Source of the DNA: Thuidium tamariscinum
Taxonomy: Eukaryota; Streptophyta; Bryopsida; Hypnales; Thuidiaceae
Assembly (NCBI GenBank): GCA_947034885.2
Contig: OX344751.2
Coordinates: 10,168,001-10,232,000 of the forward strand
Direction: 5' to 3'
DNA: 64,000 nucleotides
Of this stretch, positions 12,597 through 23,339 are shown in pieces; position 1 is the first letter of the stretch; each line of letters begins with the position of its first letter. A program made the translations under genes and the position numbers. The notes beneath the pieces are model-generated. The model was not told the DNA's origin. It was given only the letters and a program-made list of their open reading frames with translations, and made no database searches.

Positions 12597-13144
12597 CCCT
12601 TTAGGGCCTAAGGAGCCCCAAGCAACCTCTTGAATTCTTCTAGAATCAAATTTTCATATTATAATTTTATAATTTATTTAAATTATTATTTTTCTACAAA
12701 TAAGAATTCATATCTTCTATCTAATGTGATTTTTAATTTATTTTTGGAAAAAAATGAAATTTATATGATTTTTTAAAGTTTATGCCTTTGAAAAATCATA
12801 ATAATTACAAAAAAGCTCAATTTCCCATGAAATTTTTATTGAAAATAGAGTTCATTATATTTAACACTATGGTGAAGTTTTCATGCTCTCTTTAGTTATA
12901 CACAAATAAATTCAATAGAGAAACATGTTCCACAGTGCATTTTGAAACTCTAAAATTCCGAACTTCAAATTGCAATAGACAAATCATTATTGCTCCAAAT
13001 TTGATGGCCAATGGCTCATTGGAAGTGGAATACCCGTGCCTTCACATCTTGTTCATACCCCAAGAAGAACTAAGGCCAAGAGAGTGTTCCAATTCCCAAA
13101 TTCAATTTAAAAGAACCAAAATTGGTTTGCTAGGCCCTAAAGGG
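12597..13144. mobile_element. TTAT-flanked DNA transposon relative, copy T7
   Basis: Both ends carry the same 14-base inverted terminus, CCCTTTAGGGCCTA. The flanks are TTAT at 12593-12596 and TTAT at 13145-13148, a perfect four-base direct repeat that differs by one base from TTAA. At 548 bp it is shorter than T1-T6. An open frame inside shows no conserved protein. Terminus and flank place it with the TTAA group, either as insertion into a variant target or after an early mutation. Confidence 0.65.
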
Positions 13145-13148
13145 TTAT

Positions 13149-13344
13149 GTTTGGAATGTACATTAGACTAGCAAAAACAAATTACTTGAACTAATTCATT
13201 GTCCAACCAAAGGTGATGCTTAGGTGCATGAATCATACTTGTCCAATGGCACACACTATTCACCTACATTCAAACATCTTAAAGAAGATAATAAGAATAC
13301 GACAAATTTAAAATTCAAGATTTTCAAATGTTTGATCTATACAC
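13149..13344. other. short non-coding gap
   Basis: Unassigned sequence between T7 and the point where similarity to the right-hand end of the window can first be followed. The inverted duplication may begin further left, because its right arm runs off the window. Confidence 0.3.
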
Positions 13345-16277
13345 TAATTCAACTCTTTAAGTTGCTTTCATTCAATGTAATCATGTATTACATTAGTTAA
13401 TAAATCAAAACATGTAGATTCCAATATCTTGCAATATGCATTCATAATGAAAACTCAAAATTACATTATCCATTATAGTTAGTGATTATGTACATTCAAG
13501 AAAAAGTATTGAGTACCCTAAAGGAAGGAACAATGTAAAGAAGATCTCAATGTTTGTACACATACTTAACTCAAAAGAAATGTCCTTAATTGAAGGAAGA
13601 TATACAAAGCTTGTTTCAAGAAGATAGGATTGACTCAACAAATAGTGATTAGAATAAGTATTGGCAAGCCATATTTAGTGATTCAATGACAAATCTAGGA
13701 TGTTGTTGTCAACACTCTATTCTTTAAAAAGAAAGAATTTGAAAGCAATAATGCTTCACAACTAAACCCATCCAAAAGCATCACTACACCTTGCAGCAAG
13801 AACATTCTTCAATCCATTTATCTATTTCAATAGGAGTAGGGGCAAGAATTGTCAACTAATGGATGTTCCACGTGTCCTTTTTTCAACCTCTAGGCCTATA
13901 TATACACCCCCAAAAACAAGTCCTCAATTCACATGCTATATAAAATGGATTGCACAACGGAATAGGTAAGAAAAAACAAAACGTAAGGAAACTATACCCA
14001 ATTGGGTTTTCTTCCAAAATCCAAAAACTACACATTCTTGCTTGCCTAAAATGCACTATCTGTATTCAAGCCTCTATTCATGCTGGCCTAAGATAGTTTT
14101 TGGATACAGCACTTTCAAAGTTCATAACTTATGCCTTTAGAATCCAAAAGATGCATAAGAAGACAATCTATAATACTCTTTGGACATCAAAGAAGATCCA
14201 CCCCCCCAAAATAAGGCAATTCAACAATAAAGAGAACACAAGTTATCTTACACATTTCAGCAAATCAGTTCTATAAAATCATATGGCATTGGAAGCACAA
14301 ATTCACACCTTACAATCAAACCGCCGATTTGCCAAGATCTCTGACTTGCACAACATGGCAAGGGGATGGCCAAGTGAACCAGACTCACCTGAACAGGATC
14401 CAACAGAGTCCTCCAATTTGCACACCTTTCAATCTTCGCCTTGCACTAGAACCTCCACAAACGACACTTCCAGAACCGAATTAAACGCAAGCGATGCACC
14501 AAGCCCCTTGAAAGCCACCTGCTGACATACACAGCACCGCGGAAAGCTTAGCATTGTGTGTAAACATTGAGAGCACTTACCGTCTTTTTCGTACACACAA
14601 CGAACAAGGTGGGTTTACAAGCAGATGGCTCAGTTGGAAAAGAAGTGTTCATGCTTACTCAACAGTGAGTTTCGGATCACCGATTTTGGTTGAAGGCTCT
14701 ACACCGTCTCTGCCGTAACTGCAATTATATTCACTGCAAATCAGACACTCCCTTGATGATCAACTTATTGCAAGAAACGAAAACCAAGAAACATAACTTG
14801 CAGGCTGGTGAAGTGCTTACACAAACTGCCGTTTGCCATCGAACACTTGGCTGCGATAAAAGCTAGCTCCAACCCGTGCTGAAGGGAAATGGCTTCCGAC
14901 TCCACTCTGTCTCATGATCAGCAAGGACAACGTTTTTGTGAGACAATTGAAAGCAACATGCCACGGGAGAGAGTTCTACCATCTGGACTTGAGAATCAAA
15001 TCTCAAGGTTGACAGTAGATTTAGGTTGTTTTGAAAACGTGAGACTCAGGGAATCACAAGGTCATAGTATCAACATTCTTCGCCATGCCGCATGGAGAAG
15101 TCTCCCTAATGATCAATATTATTCTAGTGATATTCCTGGCATATAACCGTGATAATCGTATAGAGGTCTCGCATCATGGGAATATCACTGCAATCGTTAT
15201 GACCACAAAGAGATCTCAGATTCTCTTTGCGATGCTTTACCCAAGCTCCGGAAATTAAGCAATCTGTTATCGCTGGAAATTATATAGGTCCAAAAGGAAA
15301 CACCGCAGTTCAGAGGGAATAAGAACACAACACAATTTGACTGACTTCAAGATTTTCAGATGTCTGACTTTTACTCTTGATCAGCTCTTTAGGTTGATTG
15401 TTTTTATTCCATGTAACTACATGGAATAGAAGCAAACATGTCGGTACATGATTAAAAATCAGATTCCAATCTCTGCAACGTGCATTCATGATGGGAACTT
15501 GAAATTGCAGTTGTAGTTAGTGATTAATTAATATGTGCTTTCAGAAAATAGTATTGAGTTCAAGCTGTAAATAGAGAAACAGAGTACAGATAAGATCTCC
15601 GAGTTTGTACAAACATGCAAGCCATTAGAAAATGTTTAGAGTTACCCTAGAGTTCAAAGAAGACTTGAGGAGCTTGTTTCAAGGGAAAGGCAGGATTGAC
15701 ATAACAAAAAATACTGTGAATAAGTGTTGGCAAGCCTTATTTAATTGGTTACCTTAAGCTTTTGTAGTCGAAAGATCGATCACTTTGATGGAACAATCCG
15801 CATGCTTGCCAGAACCATCTGCTCGCTTAAAACTCCACCGAAATCACAGCAACACGAGCATACAAGAATATATACCCACGAAATAACGTCTGGATCGAGG
15901 TGCTGAACCGCAACCCGAAACGAAAGACTTCACCGATCGAGCTACTGTCAATGCATCATCGATGCAGCTAGAGCACTAATTAAGACGTCGAAGTCGGGCT
16001 CCAAGCACACACTAGACGCAAGGGAAACAAGGAGATTGGTACTCCAAGCAAAGCCTGGAGCGTGCAAAATGCTTCTCAAGAAGCACTGCAACTTTGCAAT
16101 GAGGATAAGAAATACTCGATCGACGAGGCGACCTGATCATTCAAACAATCCGAGGCAAGCCCGAACGAGCGATAGTCGGGGGGGAGGACTCGACCTGGGC
16201 AGGAAGACTTTGTCAAAAAAGCCGGTCCTACCTACCTGGAAGTGCGACAATCGTGCCCATGTTTCCCTGTGACAAGT

Positions 16278-16529
16278 TTGGAAACCCTTCAAGGGTGGAG
16301 CTTTACTGGTGAAAAACGCCCGGAGGCAGGTACACGTCCCAAAGGGCAGGGAGAGAGGACGCAACGCCAGAGGCGAGACTGAACAGAGAACGGAACCAGC
16401 GAACAACAGCAAGGAAAACGCGGGGCTGAGCGCGAGGAGAGAGGCGGAAGAACAAACGGGGAGAGCCCGGGACTGAGCAAGGAGGCGGAAAAACACAGGG
16501 AGGGCCCCAGTGATGAACCAAAGCCAGGA
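16278..16529. mobile_element. 252 bp insertion with 15 bp target duplication
   Basis: The direct repeat TTCCCTGTGACAAGT occurs at 16263-16277 and 16530-16544. The right arm of the inverted duplication has a single corresponding sequence (CCCCTGTGACA, near 61235), so the unoccupied state is visible. The insert is GC-rich, unlike its surroundings, and has neither inverted ends nor an A-tail. Long target duplications are typical of LINE-machinery insertions, so it could be a retroposed transcript piece, but its origin is not recognised. Confidence 0.65.
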
Positions 16530-16661
16530 TTCCCTGTGACAAGTAAGCTTTCTACCACCAGACGTTTGCTCGGTCGGTCCAATGACTCCGATGTGCGTGC
16601 AAAGACTTGCTTCCCCTTTCGTACCACTGACTCAAGCCTAAACAGGAATTGAATGCACTGT

Positions 16662-16774
16662 CGTTGTCGTTACTTGGGTCCCCCCTTGAAGGCCACTTGT
16701 GGCTGGCAGGCTTGTATATTGTCTTTTATGGCAATGAAATCCCGTTTCATTTGCATAAAAAAGAGAGAGAGAGA
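16662..16774 (+). mobile_element. 5'-truncated L1-type LINE 3' end
   Basis: The insert carries the usual plant LINE 3' end (TTGTATATTGTCTTTTATGG, then CAATGAAATCCCGTTTCATT) and a short A-rich/GA-rich tail. It is bounded by the direct repeat GAATTGAATGCA on both sides. The insertion sits at the very left end of the MITE at 16784, so it landed in the MITE boundary. A copy is shared by the right arm (61013-61135), so it predates the duplication. Confidence 0.65.
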
Positions 16775-16783
16775 GAATTGAAT

Positions 16784-17054
16784 GCAGGATGTTAAATCCT
16801 ACCATTGAAGGTGGGCCCAGCAGGTGGATTTACCTCAAGGAAAAATGTAGGAATTTTTTATTTTTTTGCAAATTTTCTTCTTTGCAAATTCTGAATTCAT
16901 ATTTGCAATCAAAGACCCCCAATTAACAATGTGAGGTATAAACATACCCTAGACATGGCCCAAAATAGGGGGCTTCTTTTTACTTTTATCTAGAGATCGA
17001 ACCTAGAAATTATCCTGCTTGGCCCACCTTAGATGGTAGGATTTAATGTCCTAC
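16784..17054. mobile_element. MULE-like MITE with 9 bp target duplication
   Basis: The termini are inverted: left GCAGGATGTTAAATCCTACC; the right end reads the same inward with two changes near the tip. Similarity extends about 38 bases through an AAGGTGGGxCCAGCAGG block. Flanks are GAATTGAAT and AAATTGAAT, a 9 bp duplication with one change, as expected for Mutator-like elements. The sister copy at 60736-61003 has a perfect 9 bp duplication. It is non-coding. Confidence 0.75.
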
Positions 17055-17187
17055 AAATTGAATTTGAACTTGATCTTGAGTTGCTCTTGTTTCCAGAAGT
17101 ATTATATTGATATTAAATTCGAAGTTCGGCCTAAGGACAAACTGAAATCACGTTGGCATCAGGTCCAAGACATCCACATCTTCTAAT

Positions 17188-18472
17188 CAGTGATCCCAGA
17201 ACTAGTTTATAGAAATTTGTGTAATATGCTACCTAGTTTAGGGGATTTAGTGCAATTTCTTACCTTCAAGATAAATAAGAATCAACTTTGGCTATCTTGA
17301 GAAAAAGTGGCATTAATCCCTAAAGGACTAAGAAGACACAATGTGTTCTCTTCAATGTTTTCAATGGCAATTTCTTAGAAGGGTGAAACAAATCTCAATA
17401 TTTTGTAAACTAAGATCTTGTAAAAAAAGAAGTTTACATACTTTTTGCATTTTCCGATTTTCTCATTTTGAATGTGAGAAGTAGTTAAAAATTCATTTAG
17501 GAAATGTAGTTGAGAATGTAGTCTAGTAGGAAAAGAGAGCAAAAATAATGTTTTTTCATGAAAAGAGTAGTAGAGATGGAAAAAAACAAAAACATTTTCT
17601 TATACATTTCTATTCTATAATCCACACAAAAAAAAATTACAAAAAAAAACTCAATTTTTTTTAACAATTTTAAAAATAAAAGGTTCAATCTAGTGTAATT
17701 AACAATATAAAATAATTAAAATGGTTCCAAATTTTTTTGAGATGTTCCAAACAATACGATAATAACATTAGTTGTTTCATTTCAAAAATTTATCCATATG
17801 AATTCTTTTAAGAATTTTGTAGATCCAATTTGCTTAGATTTGACTTTTTAGACTTCATATTTGGAAATGTGTACAAATTTGAGGGAGTTTTTTATTTTTC
17901 AAAATTTTCGATATGAAAATACTACATATGCTTTGGACTCCAAATAAATTTTTCTAGGAGGTTAAAAAATCTTTATTCATCTTTTTATAAATTTTTCTCC
18001 AAAAACTGCATTTTTTGTCTATGTAGTTGATCATTTAAAATTGTTATAATCTAAAGATCTAACGGTTAATATTTTCTACAATTAGTTCCATGCATACTAG
18101 ATATAGTAATCTTTACTTTTATATGGTTAAAATTAAAAAATTTAATTACATCTATGTGCAACAAAATATCAAAGTGGTAGAATTGATTGAAAACCTCCAT
18201 TGTCAAAACCGTGTTAGTCCTTTAGGAGTTAAAAAAATTAGAAAAGAAAGGATTTTGCAAGTTGTAAAGGATAATGGGGGGTACTAATACCCATAACTAA
18301 CTATAGAGATGCTAATTCTAGTGTAGAGTAAATAACAAATTGGTTATCAAATTCTATTGGTTATTGAAATCTTAGCTAAAATTTAATTTTTTCAAGGATT
18401 TTTTTCCTATAGAGATTTAGCTACTAAAAATTTTTAGTAGCAATGGAGCAAAATTTAGCCAATTTTGCTTCT
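17188..18472. mobile_element. hAT-type MITE carrying nested TTAA element T2
   Basis: This segment is present in the left arm but absent from the equivalent place in the right arm (near 60613), with CTTCT at both borders. It starts CAGTGATCCCAGAACTAG, and its sister at 59165-59508 starts at its other end CAGTGTTCTCAAAACTGG, so the family has hAT-like CAGTG termini. The right terminus of this copy has lost about 10 bases. Without the nested T2 it is about 370 bp, against 344 bp for the sister. Confidence 0.55.
17317..18228. mobile_element. TTAA-flanked DNA transposon, copy T2 (nested)
   Basis: The 912 bp element has termini TCCCTAAAGGACTAA and, inward from the right, CTCCTAAAGGACTAA. It is bounded by TTAA at 17313-17316 and 18229-18232. 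It interrupts the hAT-type MITE; the uninterrupted sister reads through near 59403-59406. It is non-coding and very AT-rich inside. Confidence 0.78.
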
Positions 18473-18547
18473 GACTTTGCAGACTACGGTACATCCAAGC
18501 TCTGATTTGGGTGGATGGACCTAGTCTTCCTGCTTGCCGTAAGTTAA

Positions 18548-18840
18548 GGGAGGAGGCTCAGAAACCGCTCATTTAAGAGCTGATCTCCCTTTTTCATATA
18601 TTTCTTTTGATGTAAATATTTTGAACTTATTTTTTAGTCAAAGAAAAATATTCTAGAAATCTAACACAAGTTGTTTCATATTTTTTGAAGCATTACTGAA
18701 GTAGTTATGAATTTTCAAATACAATCTAGCATAGGGCCCTATTTGTGATCAATAGGCCCTGAAAACTCATACGTGTACAGCTTAGAAATAATTCTAGCTT
18801 TGTTCAAGAACTAGCATTGCAACATGTAAAAAGTAATCAA
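18548..18840 (+). mobile_element. GGxAGGAGGCTC-type element (partial)
   Basis: TTAA at 18544-18547 is followed by GGGAGGAGGCTCAGAAACC and an AAGAGCTGATC block, then body sequence (AGCATAGGGCCCTATTTGTG) shared with 30082-30420 and, reversed, with 54383-55162. The counterpart in the right arm ends near 60533. No right terminus was found in this copy. Confidence 0.5.
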
Positions 18841-18966
18841 GGTGGTTTCTAAATGCGTTCCTTCTTAAAGCTAAAGTGAATGCTTGAATTAATCACTATT
18901 TCAGATTTTGTAACATTTGTAAGAAGGGAGTTCAACAACCAAGTCTTATTTTATTCACTTAGTTAA

Positions 18967-19822
18967 CCCTTAAATGTCTTGATCCATTGTGAAATGGTCA
19001 AACTTCATGTTTGAGCACAACATTGTCATCTAAATTTCCTTCAAAAAATAACTTTATATTTTTATCACTTGAAACTCCAAATTGTATATCACTACAAGAA
19101 ATTTCAATTTATTTCATGAAAAATTGTAATTGTTATCATTTTTGTTGCAAAAAATGAACATAAATAAGTAAAAATAAAAAAATAGTCCAAATTATTTGAA
19201 ATTTTCTCAAGAAGTATAAGTAGCTATGGAAATTAGTGTGAAAAAATTTTAATTGATAATTTTATTTTTCACAACCAAAACAAGCACAACAAAGACCTTG
19301 AAGTCAAATTCAACTATCAAACCAAATTTATCCTCTTATTTAATGGACATATAAAATTTTGATATTTTTTGCTAGTGGAAAAATGCATTTTCTATTTATG
19401 CTGATTTTTTCAATTATTTTGATGTAAAAAACAAATTATAATGATTTTTTAAAGCTAAAGGTGGAAATAAATTGATATCAATTATAATATATATTAGAAT
19501 AGTCTATATTTTCTTGCCATAAATGAGGGATAGAATGGAAATCATAATTTTATAGTTCAAATTTAAAATCCATTTAAAAAAATATATATATAAATGAAAA
19601 ACACACAATATTGAGTTATTTGGATTTTAACACATTGAGCTTTCAATTGTAATAACTTTTCCGATTTTCGACATTTTTCAAATTTTCAAAATGGAATAGA
19701 AAGAAAACTTGGCAAGCTTCATTTTCTTAGTTGAAACCACATTCAAAAAATAGTTATTTTAAAAGTTGTAATTGAGGTTGACTAAGGCGCATCCACTATG
19801 TGGATGCTTGCGCATTTAAGGG
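18967..19822. mobile_element. TTAA-flanked DNA transposon, copy T3, at a duplication junction
   Basis: The 856 bp element has perfect CCCTTAAATG / CATTTAAGGG ends and TTAA at 18963-18966 and 19823-19826. Its left flank belongs to the inverted-duplication block (matching 60113 and beyond) and its right flank to a different duplicated block (matching 51141 onward). It therefore sits exactly where two duplicated blocks meet. It is non-coding. A CACTACAAGAAA string inside (near 19090) is a single end-like motif only. Confidence 0.75.
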
Positions 19823-19978
19823 TTAAAGCCAAGAACTTTGAATGATTTTGGGATTTGGAATAGGAACCTACAGGATCACCAATTCACCATTGGGAAGCAA
19901 TTTCTTTTTTTTATTGAACTATTTTGGTGTTTATTAGGTTTGTTGAAAGCAGCTAGATCAGATTAATAGGTTCATTAA

Positions 19979-20858
19979 CCCCTAAAAGCCCAATGTGCCC
20001 TTTGGGGACAATTTGGAGTTTGGGTAGGTTCCAATGACCTCAGTTTTTAATGAATCTTTTTGAAACTTTCTCATAAGATAGGAAAACTGATAAGCTTTGT
20101 GGGAATATCATTTTTATTTCAATTGGTGCATAGGAGCAAAAGTTATACCACAAAAAGCCCAAATTTTAACTTGGTGGGCAGAAAAATAAATTCACAAAAG
20201 ATTCAAATTTAAATTTAATTTGTTTAATCTTATATATTATATTTTTGTTTGCATGTGAAGCTTTGATTCATTCCATTTGGATTAGTTATATGAAAGTTAT
20301 GAACAATCTTGTTTTTCAGGCAGTTTGAGCTTCTTCTTGAAAAAATAACTTATAGGATATATTTCTTATTGAAATTTTCACAATTTTTCCAAAAAAAATG
20401 CTTGACAAGGTTGAATTTTCTTGCTAGAACAATCTCACCATTGAAAGTATTTTTTCTTTCAATCTCAGACCTACCTCTACTTAATAGTTTTTAAAGAATG
20501 AAAATGAAGTATTTTTTTCCTGAAATTTTTTTCCTAGAATTTCAACTCAATCTTTAAACACAAAATTATTTTAATTCAAAGTCCATAGTACAAAAAATTT
20601 CAACAAATGAAAATCAAATTCATTTGGAATTGCAGGAGAGTGTTCAAAAACTCTTTTTCCAACTTTGAATGCTTATATCTTCCAATCTATACGGTCAATC
20701 TTCATGAAATTTTTACCACATTATCTCAAAGAAATAAAGTATATGATCCTATAGTTAGATTTTATAAAAACACTTTTTTTGGTTCTTTAGGATGAATGTA
20801 GCAAAAATGGCAGTTTTGTGTGTTTTTTGATAGAAAAATGGCCTTGGGCCTTTAGAGG
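19979..20858. mobile_element. TTAA-flanked DNA transposon, copy T4 (empty site visible)
   Basis: The 880 bp element has termini CCCCTAAAAGCCCAA and, inward from the right, CCTCTAAAGGCCCAA, flanked by TTAA at 19975-19978 and 20859-20862. The duplicated locus lacks it: 51270-51290 reads GGTTCATTAAAAAATGAAG with one TTAA, while here GGTTCA-TTAA-element-TTAA-AAAATGAAG is present. This directly shows a TTAA target duplication. The body is shared with T5 (46571-47446, inverted) and T6 (35481-36370). Confidence 0.9.
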
Positions 20859-22245
20859 TTAAAAAATGAAGCAAGCCAAATGTAAGTCCCTACATACATA
20901 GTCTCTTGTTTCACATGTCCTCCATCACTGATTTTTCTAAGGTCAAGTTTAGATTGGGATTTGGACCAAGAAACTTTGAAAATTGAGCAATCCTATTAGT
21001 TGCGTGGTTTTTTGGACTTGGTTTTGGACCAAGAAACTTTGGAAATTGAACAATGCTATTGGTTGCATGGTTTTTTGGACTTGGTTTTGGACCTTGCCCT
21101 AAATCTAGCTTAAGTTTACCTTGTAACAATGCAATTGCCTAAAAGTACAATGGATGTAAGAAAAAAGTGCAAATGTTCATTCTTTGAATTTTGTGTGAAA
21201 AGGGAGGTCTTGCATAGTAGTTTGACCTCCATTGAGATCTTTTGGAATTTTTAAGAAATTGATTCACATTATACTAGAAATTGATCAATTCCATAGTGAC
21301 TAATTTGACATTTGAGAATTATTTAAATGGCAAGCCCATACTCACAAATTGATTTGCATTCTATGTATTCAACACAAATCATATTGACCTTGGATGCTAG
21401 AGGAACCCAAATGTGGCTTATAGATGATGAAAAAAGCTTTTTTGAAAATGTAAAATGAGATATTTTCTTGTAAGTTTCAGTTGTTGGTAAGAACATACTC
21501 CTTGTTATAATAAATACAAGAAGGGCCTTATGGGTGTAGATCCAAGATTTTTTGTAAATAAAAGATTCTGTGCCACATCACAAATAAAAAGCCCTTCCAA
21601 TCTATATTAGCAACTCCTACTTCTATGCTCAAAATCATTTGAAAGACATTGAGCACAACTAGCTTGACAATAAGCATACAAGTGCCTAATATAAAATGTG
21701 GAACTAAATTAAAATTAGGGTAAGACAAGTCTTAATTTAATCACTTAATGTGTCAAAGCTTTAATTAATAAATTGAAGTCAAGTACCCTAGTCCATTAAA
21801 AAATTAGAATGTCAAAATCTAAGAATTCAAATATTGGTATCAATTCAAGTTGGCACCAAAAGGTATAGGATATTTGACATCATTCTCAACAACCAATCAT
21901 ACATATTTCTCTCTAATATATACAAATGTCTATGTTGTCCAATTATTTTTAATGATCAACCAAACCATATTCTTTCTAATGATCTATAGACTATGATGTC
22001 ATTGAGTTTCTTAAACTCAAATATATTTTATAACCTCTTGCCAATCCATTTTCAAAGGTACAAAGTTTTGAACTATATATTTACATTGATCCAATAGTAA
22101 CATCTACATTTTGATCAAAAAGTATTATTTTTCTTAGAAATTGATCACTAACACAAGATTTATACAATAAAAACATGAAAATCTATAAGAACTTATTATT
22201 GGTTCTTAGTACAACCTAAAGTTAGTACTTTCATCCATAAACATT

Positions 22246-22576
22246 GCGTAAGAAGATTTTCAGCTGGTTTATAAGACTGTGAGTTCCCAAACGCTCGGAA
22301 TGCATTGGGAACATTGGGAACGCAGTGCTGATGTGGTCGAGCGACTGCCACGTCAAAAAATACTAATTAATTAAATATTAAATATTTTAAAATATTTTTT
22401 AAAATCATTTTCTTTCTTTTCTAAACATTCTGAAAATTTTGAAAAAAAATTTTGAATTTTTTTTTTTCAAAATTCAAAAATTCAGACCAGCAGGAGGCTG
22501 GTCTGCAGCAGTGGGAACAGTTTCTGGGAACACCCCTGAAACAGTCTTCTTGGGGGCCACAAATCCTCTTATAGTA
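22246..22576. mobile_element. MITE-like insertion, about 330 bp
   Basis: This sequence interrupts the duplicated block: the other copy runs from AAACATT straight to GGGACATTTAG near 52620-52635. The ends show weak inverted similarity (TAAGAAGATTTT... against TATAAGAGGATTTG inward). A diverged copy lies immediately downstream at about 22690-22985. The middle contains a long A/T-rich near-palindrome near 22430-22480. No target duplication could be fixed. Confidence 0.5.
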
Positions 22577-22689
22577 GGGACATTTAGTGTCCAAAAGATG
22601 GTATAGTATCTTTTTATGTGAAATAAAAGTAGAATTCATTTAGAGAGATTTGAGGCCCTCTGAAGAATGTAGAGTTCTAGATTGTTGGA

Positions 22690-22985
22690 ACGTTGTGGGA
22701 ATTGTTGGAATTGTTGGAAATGCTTTGATATCAACAATTTGATGTGGTTGAGCAATTGCTGCATCAAAGAATATTAGTTAGTTAGTAAAATTAATTAATT
22801 AATATTTTGAAAAAAAATTGAAAAAAAATGAAATCATTTAAAATTTTAAAATTAAAATTTTTTTAATTGAAAAATTCAGATTAGCAACAGTTGGTTTGCA
22901 ACATTGGGAACAATTTCAAGGAACAACCTTGAAACAATCTTCTAGAGGCCCCAAATCTCTTCTTATGATTCATTTTTGGAATATT
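22690..22985. mobile_element. diverged second copy of the preceding MITE
   Basis: The order of motifs is the same as in 22246-22576: a TGATGTGGTYGAGC block, an ATTAATTAAT-rich centre, GCAxxxGTGGGAACA-type and GAAACARTCTTC blocks, then a CCCCAAATCTC-like end. The sequence has drifted strongly. It is non-coding. Confidence 0.45.
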
Positions 22986-23072
22986 GTGTAGACAAAAGAG
23001 ATCTTCACTATTAGTTTGATTTTTAATAAGTACTTTTGGAATTTTGTAAACCCATGATTCCCACGGTATTAA

Positions 23073-23330
23073 CCCTTTAAGGACCGGTCAACCACTTTTG
23101 GGTTGATTTTTGCACTTATTGTCTATTATTAATTATAGAACATCTCATTTCTAAAAACTTAGAAAACAACACAATTAGAGTATCTTTGTATGCTTCTAAC
23201 AAAGCCATTTTCAAGGAAATGTGTGCAAAAATGCATTAGCTACGCTTGTTTGAACTTAAATTACTTGGCCCTTCATATGTGAAATTGTAAACTCATTTTT
23301 GTTTTTCATTTTGTTCATTTTGAAAATTCT
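23073..23330. mobile_element. left end of a TTAA-type element, truncated
   Basis: TTAA at 23069-23072 is followed by CCCTTTAAGGACCGGTC, resembling the T-family left end. No matching right end was found. The sequence runs into the leader of the LTR retroelement, which may have inserted here and displaced the rest. Confidence 0.35.
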
Positions 23331-23339
23331 AGGCTAATA

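Larger units (their letters stand above)
13345..18966 (+). repeat. left arm of a large inverted duplication
   Basis: This stretch matches the reverse complement of 60110-64000, in order. The match includes the small ORF-like segments near 14283-14520 and 16036-16230 (compare 63175-62945 and 61484-61233), a MULE-type MITE, a LINE tail and the GGGAGGAGGCTC repeat. The left arm is longer because it holds a 252 bp insertion (16278-16529) and a 1.3 kb element (17188-18472) absent from the right arm. A third, shorter, direct copy is at 48905-49863. Short open frames in the arms are not conserved as proteins between copies, so no gene is called. Homology ends exactly at the TTAA at 18963-18966. Confidence 0.85.
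19827..22720 (+). repeat. second duplicated block, copy 1
   Basis: It matches 51141-52790 in the same orientation, from the phrase GCCAAGAACTTTGAATGATT to GGACATTTAGTGTCC and beyond. Two insertions distinguish this copy: T4 (19979-20858) and a MITE (22246-22576). Short open frames occur in both copies but do not look protein-coding. No gene is recognised. Confidence 0.8.

Noticed and set aside
14622-14700. tRNA-like A-box (TGGCTCAGTTGG), possible SINE head or tRNA
   Set aside because: No matching B-box at the right distance, no cloverleaf, and the A-box is not kept in the right arm.
14283-15146. Open frames of about 80 codons repeated in three places
   Set aside because: The three copies of the repeat differ by frame-changing gaps and stops, so no protein is conserved; treated as non-coding repeat.
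16137-16627. Three long minus-strand open frames with hydrophobic Leu/Ser/Pro-rich products
   Set aside because: They lie in the GC-rich 252 bp insertion and its flanks; the right arm lacks the insert and the frame is not conserved.
19087-19098. CACTACAAGAAA, a CACTA-type terminus
   Set aside because: No inverted partner was found in T3 or nearby; a single 12-base match is weak evidence.
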